Assembly (NCBI RefSeq): GCF_013342145.1
Contig: NZ_JABUQZ010000001.1
Span: forward strand, 496,001-560,000
DNA length: 64,000 nucleotides
Reading direction: 5' to 3'
Source of the DNA: Haloterrigena gelatinilytica
GTDB lineage: Archaea > Halobacteriota > Halobacteria > Halobacteriales > Natrialbaceae
Made by a program: the position numbers and the translations under genes
Part shown: in pieces, positions 8,498-15,431 of the stretch
How positions within the stretch are numbered: the stretch's first letter is position 1
Layout: every line of letters begins with the position of its first letter
The notes under the pieces: generated by a model
The model's database searches: none
The model's input: only the letters and a program-made list of their open reading frames with translations
What the model was told of the DNA's origin: nothing

Positions 8498-9151
8498 ATG
8501 ACCGACCGGCGAACCGTCAGGGACCGGCTCGTCGAGAGCGGCGTCGTCGCGGTCCTCCGCGGCGTCGACGAAGAGCAGATCGTCCCTGTCGCGCGGGCGA
8601 TGCACGAGGCCGGCGTCGAGGCGCTCGAGGTCACGGCGGACGGGACGCGCGCGGCGGAGAAGATCGCGGCCGTCGACCGGGAGCTCGCGGACACCGACGC
8701 GGTCGTCGGCGCGGGGACCGTCCTCGACGCGCCGACCGCCCAGTCCGCGATCGACGCGGGCGCGTCGTTCGTCGTCTCGCCCCACACCGAACCGGACGTG
8801 GTGCGGACCTGCAACCGGCGCGGCGTCCTCGTCGCCCCCGGCGTCATGACGCCGACGGAGGCCGTGACGGCGATGGAGGCCGGCGCGGACCTCCTCAAGA
8901 TGTTCCCCGCGTCGACGGTCGGGCCGGGCCACATCGGCGCGCTCGCGGGGCCGCTGGGCGACGTCGACATCATTCCGACGGGCGGCGTCTCGCGGGACAA
9001 CGTCGCCGACTTCTTCGACGCCGGCGCGGTGGCCGTCGGCGCCGGCGGCGCCATCGTCGACGACGAAGCGATCGCCGACGGCGACATGGATCGGGTTCGC
9101 GAGACCGCCGCCTCGTTCGTCGAGGCGGTCGAGGCGGCGCGCGACGAGTAG
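8498..9151 (+). CDS. eda: KDPG (2-keto-3-deoxy-6-phosphogluconate) aldolase family protein
   Basis: This is a 217-residue class I aldolase with a TIM-barrel fold. The Schiff-base lysine is Lys134 in DLLKMFPAS, the catalytic Glu44 is in LEVT, and GAGTVLD and PTGGVS are the usual family motifs. The expected reaction splits KDPG into pyruvate and glyceraldehyde-3-phosphate in the semi-phosphorylative Entner-Doudoroff pathway. The bacterial pyruvate-binding arginine (Arg49 of E. coli Eda) aligns with Asp48 here, so specificity could differ. It follows trmB in the same direction after 143 bases, fitting use of glucose released by the GH15 enzyme. Confidence 0.85.
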   Translation: MTDRRTVRDRLVESGVVAVLRGVDEEQIVPVARAMHEAGVEALEVTADGTRAAEKIAAVDRELADTDAVVGAGTVLDAPTAQSAIDAGASFVVSPHTEPDVVRTCNRRGVLVAPGVMTPTEAVTAMEAGADLLKMFPASTVGPGHIGALAGPLGDVDIIPTGGVSRDNVADFFDAGAVAVGAGGAIVDDEAIADGDMDRVRETAASFVEAVEAARDE

Positions 9152-9226
9152 GTCGTCGTCGCTCCCGTCTCGAGATCGTTCGTCCCTCGAGTTCGCCCTC
9201 GGACGGCTGCTGCTGGTGGCCGTTTT

Positions 9227-10414
9227 ATGCCGCTCGTCGGGGTGGCAACGGGCGTGACGCCAGACCTCGATCAGTGCACTCGCAGACGACTACTCGGCGC
9301 GGTCGGCGCGGCCGGTGCCGCAGCGGCGGTCGGTCTCGGCACCACCGGCGGCGGCACCGCACAGAACGAAACCGACGGTTCGAACGCGACGACTCAGGAG
9401 AACGGCGGCGCCGACGTCGACAGCCCGTACACGGACACGTATCGCGAGACGATCGATTCCGTCGTTCTGGTCACCATCTCCGGCAGCGGCCTCCGCGGCG
9501 GTGGCGGCGGCGGGATCGGCACGGGATTCGTCATCGACGACGAACACATCGTAACCAACAACCACGTCGTCCAGAACGCCAGCGAGGGCGGGATCGAAGT
9601 CCAGTTCAGTAACCAGGAGTGGCGCCCCGCCTCGATCGTCGGCACCGACGCCTACAGCGATCTCGCCGTCCTGCGCGTCGACGACCTGCCCGACATCGCC
9701 GGCGAGCTCTCGCTCTCGGAGGCCGAACCCGTGATCGGCCAGGAGGTGCTCGCGATCGGCAACCCGCTCGGGTTCGACGCGTCGGTCTCCCAGGGGATCG
9801 TCAGCGGGATCGACCGCTCGCTTCCCAGCCCCACCGGCTTCTCGATTCCGGCCGCGATCCAGACCGACGCGCCGGTCAACCCCGGCAACAGCGGCGGGCC
9901 GCTGGTGAGCCTCGAGGGCGACGTCCTCGGCGTCGTCTTCGCTGGGGCCGCCCAGACCATCGGCTTCGCGATCTCCGCGCGCCTCGCGAACCGGGTCGTC
10001 CCCGCGCTCATCGAGGACGGAACGTACGAACACCCCTACATGGGCGTCGGCGTGCAACCGGTCGGGCCGGAGATCGCCGACGAACTCGGCCTCGAGGAAG
10101 CCAACGGCGTGCTGGTCGCCGAGGTCGTGCCGAACTCGCCCGCGGACGGCGTCCTCACGCCGGCCGGTCGCCGCGGTCCGGGAAGCGGCGACGTGATCGT
10201 CGCCATCGACGGCGAGGAGATCCCGAATCAAGATCAGCTCTCGGCGTATCTCGCCCTCGAGACCTCGCCCGGGGACACGATCGAACTCGAGATCGTCCGG
10301 GACGGCGAGGAGCGAACCGTGGAGTTGACGCTCACGGAGCGGCCGAACATCGAACGACCGGGAACCGGGATCCCGAGCGGCCCGAGCGAGCGACCGCCGG
10401 CGACGGGGCCGTAA
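9227..10414 (+). CDS. HtrA/DegP-type serine protease with PDZ domain, Tat-exported
   Basis: This is a 395-residue protein. The N-terminus has a twin-arginine motif (RRRLLG, residues 19-24) and a hydrophobic stretch, so it should be exported by Tat. The chymotrypsin-like domain has His113 (TNNHVV), Asp145 (SDLAVL) and Ser222 (GNSGGPL). A PDZ domain lies at about residues 275-385, followed by a short Pro-rich tail. The family degrades or chaperones misfolded envelope proteins. There is no lipobox, so it is either soluble or held by its signal. A GTG at 9254 is an alternative start that still leaves the Tat motif intact. Confidence 0.9.
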   Translation: MPLVGVATGVTPDLDQCTRRRLLGAVGAAGAAAAVGLGTTGGGTAQNETDGSNATTQENGGADVDSPYTDTYRETIDSVVLVTISGSGLRGGGGGGIGTGFVIDDEHIVTNNHVVQNASEGGIEVQFSNQEWRPASIVGTDAYSDLAVLRVDDLPDIAGELSLSEAEPVIGQEVLAIGNPLGFDASVSQGIVSGIDRSLPSPTGFSIPAAIQTDAPVNPGNSGGPLVSLEGDVLGVVFAGAAQTIGFAISARLANRVVPALIEDGTYEHPYMGVGVQPVGPEIADELGLEEANGVLVAEVVPNSPADGVLTPAGRRGPGSGDVIVAIDGEEIPNQDQLSAYLALETSPGDTIELEIVRDGEERTVELTLTERPNIERPGTGIPSGPSERPPATGP

Positions 10415-10645
10415 TCGACCGCCTCCCGCCGATCCCGATCGCCGCGGACGGCGGAAGCCACTCCCTCGGTCCGAATCAGACGAAGTTCGTCGACGACGAA
10501 GACGCGGTGCTACTGGGTTCGACCGATTGCTACCTCGAGCGAGGGCTGGACGCGTCCTCGACTCGAGGCGTCTCGAAGCGACCCACAGAACTCGAGCCGA
10601 CCGAAGCCGGTCCGATCGCCGAACCGGGTCGGACCGACGGCGCGA

Positions 10646-10837
10646 TCAGGACTCTTCGGCCTCTTCTAGGTCCTCCAGGTCCTCCGCGTCCTCGCGGGGG
10701 GCGTTCTGCTTGCCCAGGTCGTCGTCGCCCTCGTCGACCTGGTCCGGGTCCTGATCGACGCGTTCCATCTCGTCCTCGATTTCGGCCTCTCGTTCCGCCT
10801 CGTGCTCGTTCGCGCGGTCGGAATCGTCTTCGGCCAT
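10646..10837 (-). CDS. Small, very acidic hypothetical protein
   Basis: This is a 63-residue protein, almost entirely Asp, Glu and Ala with scattered Arg, from MAEDDSDRA to an EDLEDLEEAEES end. It is predicted to be helical or disordered with no membrane part. The reading frame stays open upstream, but that part has basic, atypical composition, so the ATG at 10837 is preferred. It is convergent with the htrA gene and divergent from secE. No function can be assigned. Confidence 0.55.
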   Translation of the reverse strand: MAEDDSDRANEHEAEREAEIEDEMERVDQDPDQVDEGDDDLGKQNAPREDAEDLEDLEEAEES

Positions 10838-10936
10838 GACAGTCGGAGTTCGCGCTCGAGCGGTTTGGTCGCCGGGCCGTCGAGTGCAACGTCGAGAGCT
10901 ATCAACGAACCGAACCGTCGGGAGACACGAAAGACA

Positions 10937-10946
10937 GATAAAAGGC
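10937..10946 (+). promoter_or_regulatory. TATA box of the secE-spt5 operon
   Basis: AGATAAAAGG is centred 27 bases before the secE ATG, ideal spacing for a leaderless haloarchaeal transcript. Confidence 0.65.
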
Positions 10947-10968
10947 GCCGCGCTGTGAACGAATAGAT

Positions 10969-11145
10969 ATGGACGTTCCGTACGACCTGACCTCGTACGT
11001 TCGGGTGTTGAAGATGGCGACGACACCCACGACTGAGGAATTCCTCCAGGTTTCGAAGATCGCTGGCGCAGGTGTCCTACTAATCGGGCTGATGGGCTTC
11101 ATCATCGGTGGGATCATGCTGTTCCTGACCGGCGGTGGTTTCTGA
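10969..11145 (+). CDS. secE: Preprotein translocase subunit SecE (Sec61 gamma)
   Basis: This is a 58-residue single-span protein. An amphipathic N-terminal half ([17 protein letters not shown]) precedes a C-terminal membrane helix ([19 protein letters not shown]). This is the classical archaeal SecE/Sss1 layout, in which SecE clamps the SecY channel. The stop codon shares its last A with the spt5 ATG (TGATG), so the two are translationally coupled. A TATA box sits 27 bases upstream. The secE-spt5 order is conserved across Archaea. Confidence 0.93.
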   Translation: MDVPYDLTSYVRVLKMATTPTTEEFLQVSKIAGAGVLLIGLMGFIIGGIMLFLTGGGF

Positions 11146-11582
11146 TGGGTATCTACGCCGTCAAGACCACGGCCAGTCAGGAGCGCACCGTCGCGGACAT
11201 GATCATCAACCGCGAGGAGCCGGAGATCCACGCCGCGCTCGCGCCCGACTCGCTGACCTCCTACGTGATGGTCGAAGCCGAGGGGAACGCGGTCCTGAAC
11301 CGCGTCCTTGAGGACATCCCGCACGCGCGCAGTATCGTCCCCGGCACCTCCGACATCTCGGAGGTCGAGCACTTCCTCTCGCCGAAGCCGGACGTCGAGG
11401 GGATCGCCGAGGGCGACATCGTCGAGCTCATCGCCGGTCCGTTCAAGGGCGAGAAGGCGCAGGTCCAGCGCATCGACGAAGGCAAGGATCAGGTTACGGT
11501 CGAACTGTACGAGGCCACGGTTCCGATTCCGGTCACGGTTCGGGGCGACCAGATTCGCGTGCTCGACAGTGACGAGCGCTAA
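11145..11582 (+). CDS. spt5: Transcription elongation factor Spt5 (NusG homologue)
   Basis: This is a 145-residue protein with an N-terminal NGN domain ([18 protein letters not shown], about residues 1-85) and a C-terminal KOW domain ([19 protein letters not shown], about 88-145). With Spt4 it binds the RNA polymerase clamp and promotes processivity. In Archaea it also stimulates FttA-dependent termination. It overlaps the secE stop by one base. Its own stop codon lies in the loop of the first of five perfect hairpins (11570-11712). Confidence 0.95.
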   Translation: MGIYAVKTTASQERTVADMIINREEPEIHAALAPDSLTSYVMVEAEGNAVLNRVLEDIPHARSIVPGTSDISEVEHFLSPKPDVEGIAEGDIVELIAGPFKGEKAQVQRIDEGKDQVTVELYEATVPIPVTVRGDQIRVLDSDER

Positions 11583-11712
11583 GGCGCTCGTCAGGCAGTC
11601 AGCGCGACGAAGTCGCGCTGAATATAGCGACGAGCGATAGCTCGTCGGACCATGCGAACGGGTAGTGCGCGGCGCTACGCGCCGCGACTGTCGGGACGGC
11701 TTCGCCGTCCCG
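11570..11712 (+). repeat. Array of five perfect hairpins spanning the spt5 stop codon
   Basis: Five inverted repeats occur in 143 bases. They are 11570-11593 (10-bp stem, loop TAAG containing the stop), 11599-11621 (10 bp, loop GAA), 11628-11647 (8 bp, loop GATA), 11668-11686 (8 bp, loop TAC) and 11692-11712 (9 bp, loop TTC). All stems pair perfectly and use different sequences, so this is repeated structure rather than repeated sequence. A role in RNA 3'-end formation or stability is inferred from position. Confidence 0.8.
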
Positions 11713-11946
11713 CAGCGCCCGTGAGCAGACAGCGACGAACGCGTTTCTCCGCGGTTTCACGTCCTCGGCTACCGGTGCGTCCGACCGTTGGCGTCGCGGA
11801 CACCGGATGCGGTCCGCGTCGTCGCTCGAGCAGTCTCCGTCTCTGACGGCCCGGCTATTTACCACATAGCATCTATACGAAAATAAATATTATACGTGCG
11901 TTCGTGAAACGATCTTCCGTTCGCATCGCAGTGCGAACGATCGACG
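11713..11946. other. Rest of the spt5-to-hydrolase gap; no gene seen
   Basis: After the hairpin array, no convincing reading frame was seen on either strand. The last part (about 11857-11900) turns AT-rich and probably holds the promoter of the following gene. Confidence 0.5.
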
Positions 11947-12759
11947 ATGCCATCGAAGGAACACTCGAATTCGACGGCGAGGAACAGCGCACCGACGAGC
12001 GGCGGTTCGATCTCGCGGCGACGGCTCCTCGGGACCGCGGCGACGACTATCGTCGCAGGTGCCGGAGCGAGCGCCGCGTCGGGATCGGCCGCGGCCGACA
12101 CCGACGGAATCGCGGAGCTCGACTTTCGGGACGGCGTTCCGGCCGTCACCGATGCGCCGCAAGACGAAGCCGAGATCGTGTTCAAGATCCACGGCTACAC
12201 GAGCTCGTCGGCCAGCGTCGAGCGGGCCGCGACGTTCCGAGACACGGCGAGGGCCGTCGGCTACGACGAGCCCGTCGCGGCGGTCACCTGGGACGACGGC
12301 GGCCTGCCGACGACGGCGATCCAGAGCGCGAGGGATACCGGCTACCCGTTCGCCGCCTGGCTGGCCGACTACGTCGACGCGAATCCGTCGACGACGATCC
12401 GGATCCTCGGCCACTCCATGGGCGGGATCGTCCAGCTGGAAACGCTCGCGGCCATCGACGGCGAGTTCACGGTCGCGACGGCCGACAGCATCGGTTCGTA
12501 CGAGGCGTCCGACGCGCCCTGCGAGGACGGCGACTTCTTCGACGCCATCCGGACCTCGGCCGAAGCGGTCCACAACTACTACTCGACGAACGACGCCGTC
12601 GCCAGGCTGGGGAGCGGTCCGGCGGACTGCGGCGGCTGGTTCGGCGACGGCACCACGCCGGACAACTACGCCGACGTCGACGTGAGCGATTCGGTCTCGG
12701 ACCACTCCGCCTACAGGGAGGCGACCGGCTGCGTGGCGGCGATCGTCGACAACTACTGA
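11947..12759 (+). CDS. Tat-exported alpha/beta hydrolase (lipase/esterase-like)
   Basis: This is a 270-residue secreted protein. A twin-arginine signal (SRRRLLGTAATT, about residues 23-34) is followed by an Ala/Gly-rich hydrophobic stretch, with the mature protein starting near residue 50. The nucleophile elbow is GHSMGG, with HGYTSS as the oxyanion-type segment before it. A late Asp and the His of SDHSAY are candidates for the rest of the triad. Several cysteines (PCEDG, DCGGW, TGCVA) could form disulfides outside the cell. The fold suggests an esterase or lipase; the substrate is unknown. It is a single gene with its own upstream AT-rich region. Confidence 0.75.
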   Translation: MPSKEHSNSTARNSAPTSGGSISRRRLLGTAATTIVAGAGASAASGSAAADTDGIAELDFRDGVPAVTDAPQDEAEIVFKIHGYTSSSASVERAATFRDTARAVGYDEPVAAVTWDDGGLPTTAIQSARDTGYPFAAWLADYVDANPSTTIRILGHSMGGIVQLETLAAIDGEFTVATADSIGSYEASDAPCEDGDFFDAIRTSAEAVHNYYSTNDAVARLGSGPADCGGWFGDGTTPDNYADVDVSDSVSDHSAYREATGCVAAIVDNY

Positions 12760-12880
12760 CGGCGAACCGTCCGGATACCGCTATTTCGATACCTCCCGAC
12801 CGCCCGGAGGAGACGAGCTTCGGAAGCGACGAGACGGTGCTCGGCGGAAAAGAAGCGAAAATCCCCGGCGATACGGCCGG

Positions 12881-13168
12881 CTACCGTTTCAGCTCCGTGG
12901 CGATCGCCTGCATGTCCGCGACCGACTCGATCTCCTCGAGCAACTCTTCGCGCTCGCGGACCGCCTCGGAACTCGCGCCGTAGGCGCGGACGTACTCGGC
13001 CCGGCTGTGTTCGGTGAAGGCGTGTCGAATCGCGAGATAGCCGTCGGGGACGACGGTGCCACAGACCTTACACTCCCGCCGTTCGTGTTCCGTCGCCTGA
13101 TGGACGACGGTCGCCTCGACGTCCTCGAACACCGCACCGCAGCCGTCGATTCCGCATTCCCAGGCCAT
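12881..13168 (-). CDS. Small zinc-finger protein with C2H2-like and CxxC elements
   Basis: This is a 95-residue protein. The N-terminal CGIDGCGAVFED followed by HQATEH fits a C2H2-type finger. A second unit has CKVCG with the later HAFTEH. A charged helix follows (REREELLEEIES). Families of this kind are common in haloarchaea, and their partners are mostly unknown. It may bind nucleic acid or protein. It is a single gene, convergent with the hydrolase gene. Confidence 0.7.
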   Translation of the reverse strand: MAWECGIDGCGAVFEDVEATVVHQATEHERRECKVCGTVVPDGYLAIRHAFTEHSRAEYVRAYGASSEAVREREELLEEIESVADMQAIATELKR

Positions 13169-13289
13169 TCACTATCACTGATGTATCGAGCGGCCGGCCT
13201 AATGATCCTTTCGCAGCCACCGCCTCGAGTCGCGACTCGAGTCGTGTGCCGTCCGACAGGGATTCACCGCTGGCCGCCGAGGATCGGCT

Positions 13290-13718
13290 ATGCCCGCGAC
13301 GAACCGCTCGCAACTGTGTTCGTTCGACGCCGATCGCGTCCGACAGGTCGTCCGGAACACGGTTTCCGGGCCCCTCTACGCGTTCTGCGAGTACGATACG
13401 GAGTCGTTTCGTCCGCTGTACATCGCCGACGAGACGATCGCGATGTACGAGAGCAAGGACGCGATGCTCGAGCACTTCGAACGGATCCACACGAACGTCC
13501 ACATGGACTTCATGCAGATCGAACTCTTCCGCAACACGCTGTTTCCGGACGCCGACCGCGTCGAGTACATCGCGACGGCGATGGACTTCCTGAAGATCCT
13601 CCGCGTCTACGTCGGCGACGACGGCCTGTTCATCTCGGTCGAGCCCGACGAGCCGGTCGAACCGATCGTCGACGCGATCAAGGAGACCGTCGCGTGGCCG
13701 GAAAATCAGAATTCATAA
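13290..13718 (+). CDS. Conserved haloarchaeal hypothetical protein
   Basis: This is a 142-residue soluble protein with no membrane segment or obvious catalytic motif. It alternates helices and strands (CEYDTESFRPLYIAD, then VEYIATAMDFLKILRVYVG) and ends in an acidic helix. The pattern resembles small sensor-like or roadblock-like folds, but I cannot place it in a named family. It lies 25 bases before the PHP-domain gene on the same strand, so the two may be co-expressed. Confidence 0.65.
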   Translation: MPATNRSQLCSFDADRVRQVVRNTVSGPLYAFCEYDTESFRPLYIADETIAMYESKDAMLEHFERIHTNVHMDFMQIELFRNTLFPDADRVEYIATAMDFLKILRVYVGDDGLFISVEPDEPVEPIVDAIKETVAWPENQNS

Positions 13719-13743
13719 CTCTCCCGTCTCGAAAGAGGGTGAC

Positions 13744-14514
13744 GTGAGCGAGCGAGCGCCAGCGGAGACGCGAATCGACTGCCACGTGAAGGTGCTCGAC
13801 GACCGGGTCGTCGAGCGAGCCATCGACGCCGGGCTCGACGCGATCGTGTACGCGCCCCACTTCACGCGGGTTCCCGAGATCCGTCGCGAGGCGGCCACGT
13901 ACTCCACCGACCGGCTCCGCGTCATCCCCGGTCGCGAGGTGTTCACCGGGTCGTGGCACGAGCGCAAACACGTTCTCGCCGTCGGCCTCGAGGAGCCGGT
14001 GCCGGACTTCATCCCGCTCGAGACGGCGATGGACGAGTTCGAGCGACAGGACGCCGCCGTGCTGGCGCCCCACCCCGAGTTCGCAACCGTGGGCCTGACC
14101 GAGGCGGACCTGCGTCAGTACCGGGATCTCGTCGACGCCGTCGAGATCTTCAATCCGAAGCACTTCCCGTCGAACAATCGACGCGCCCGAGAACTCGCCG
14201 AAACGCTCGATATCGCGCCGTTTACGTCGTCGTACGCACACCTTCCGGGATCGGTCGGCGTCGCCCACACCGCGTTCGACGCGGCGATCGATTCCGAGGC
14301 CGATCTCGTCGACGCGCTCGAGAACGACGTCTCGCGACGTGTCGTCTACCGGAACGGCGGTCGGCGGTGGAAAACGACGGCCGCCGAACTCGCGCATCTC
14401 TGTTACGAAAACACCTGGGAGAAGGTCGACCGGCTCTTCCTCTCGGGGACGGAGCCGACCCACCCACACCACATCGCCTACGACGGGCGGTTCGACGACG
14501 TCTCCGTCTACTGA
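13744..14514 (+). CDS. PHP-domain metal-dependent phosphoesterase
   Basis: This is a 256-residue protein starting at a GTG. It has the PHP pattern: RIDCHVKV at the N-terminus where most family members have DxHxH, APHFTR, a PGREVFT segment carrying a metal-ligand Glu, LAPHPEF, and SSYAHLPGSVG near the C-terminal side. The first motif is reduced to DCH, so one of the usual histidines is missing, although the other ligands are present. Family members hydrolyse phosphoesters, such as histidinol phosphate or nucleotides, or act as proofreading nucleases. The substrate here is unknown. It is probably transcribed with the preceding gene. Confidence 0.75.
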   Translation: MSERAPAETRIDCHVKVLDDRVVERAIDAGLDAIVYAPHFTRVPEIRREAATYSTDRLRVIPGREVFTGSWHERKHVLAVGLEEPVPDFIPLETAMDEFERQDAAVLAPHPEFATVGLTEADLRQYRDLVDAVEIFNPKHFPSNNRRARELAETLDIAPFTSSYAHLPGSVGVAHTAFDAAIDSEADLVDALENDVSRRVVYRNGGRRWKTTAAELAHLCYENTWEKVDRLFLSGTEPTHPHHIAYDGRFDDVSVY

Positions 14515-14610
14515 GCGGCCGAGCGCGGACCGCCGACCGCGGACATTGTGACGTGGTAGCATGCTCACGCCGAACCACTACGCCGCTGGACGGGGTTTTC
14601 TCCGACGACC

Positions 14611-14820
14611 ATGGGAGAGACAGTCAAGGTCATCCAGCTGACCGGAAACTCGACCGAGTCGTGGGAAGACGCCGCACAGAACGCCCTCGACGACGCCGAC
14701 GAGACCCTCGAGAACATCAGCGGGATCGAGATCGAATCGCAGACCGCGGACGTCGAGGGCGGGACGATCGAGCGGTACCGGACGACCCTCGACGTGGCCT
14801 TCGTCCTCGAGGGACGATAG
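14611..14820 (+). CDS. Dodecin-family protein lacking the canonical flavin-contact residues
   Basis: This is a 69-residue protein matching the dodecin fold along its length (VKVIQLTGNSTESWEDAA, then a beta strand and VAFVLEG at the end). Dodecins assemble as hollow 12-mers that store or buffer flavins. Aligned without gaps to Halobacterium salinarum dodecin (recalled sequence, offset +2), Trp36, which stacks on the flavin, becomes Gly38. Gln55, which contacts the isoalloxazine ring, becomes Arg57. The assembly may be kept, but canonical flavin sandwiching is not expected. It stands alone between the PHP and Mut7-C genes. Confidence 0.85.
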   Translation: MGETVKVIQLTGNSTESWEDAAQNALDDADETLENISGIEIESQTADVEGGTIERYRTTLDVAFVLEGR

Positions 14821-14915
14821 GAGCGACGCAGCTGGACCCCGCCAGGAGAGCGGAACCGAGTGGAACCGGATCGAAACCCGAGGCGGCCTCGACCTCGAGA
14901 CCCGGCGCGGTCGAA

Positions 14916-15392
14916 CTATCCGTCTTCGTTCGGATCGTCGCCGTTCCCCCCGATTTTCGAGAGCGTTCGCGCGACGCGGTCCCAGTGACTGCCCCGCCAG
15001 AAGTGCTGGCCGCAGTCCTGACAGCGCCAGACGGCGGTCTCGGCGGGGTCGGGCGCGTACTCGGGCGTCGTCGCCGTCGATTCGACGCGCTCGAGGCGAC
15101 CGTTACAGCGGCCGCAGAACCGCGGTTCGGCGGCGAGCGTCAGCTCGACCCCCGCGGCGGCGAGCGCCGATAACTGGTCCTCGACGTCGCGGGACTCGAG
15201 CAGGATCGCATCGTCGGCGCGGGCCGCGAGGGCGACGTCCCGCGTGACCAGGGTTCGGTCTTCGTCTCGAGCGAGCGCGAGCAGCGCGTCGTCGGCCTCG
15301 AGGCCGCGGTCGCCGGCGTAGACGGTGTCGTGGTCGCACATCCGGAGGTAGGCATCGAGACCGCCGCACATGACGTCGAGGAGCAGTTGCAT
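14916..15392 (-). CDS. Mut7-C-type RNase domain protein (PIN-like) with zinc ribbon
   Basis: This is a 158-residue protein. Residues 1-90 are a PIN-like nuclease fold with LLLDVMCGGLDAYLR at the start and acidic positions in DRGLEADDALL and VTRDVAL. The C-terminal part is a zinc ribbon made of CGRCNG and CQDCGQHF, followed by RGSHWDRV. This is the architecture of Mut7-C proteins, predicted ribonucleases acting on RNA ends. It is downstream of polX on the same strand with a 39-base gap, so co-transcription is plausible. Confidence 0.82.
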   Translation of the reverse strand: MQLLLDVMCGGLDAYLRMCDHDTVYAGDRGLEADDALLALARDEDRTLVTRDVALAARADDAILLESRDVEDQLSALAAAGVELTLAAEPRFCGRCNGRLERVESTATTPEYAPDPAETAVWRCQDCGQHFWRGSHWDRVARTLSKIGGNGDDPNEDG

Positions 15393-15431
15393 CGTGGTCG
15401 TGATTCCGGAGAGCGGTCGAGCGCCGAACGG

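Noticed and set aside
11599-11865. 88-residue minus-strand frame behind spt5
   Set aside because: It crosses the hairpin array, has no promoter at the right distance and no recognisable protein character.
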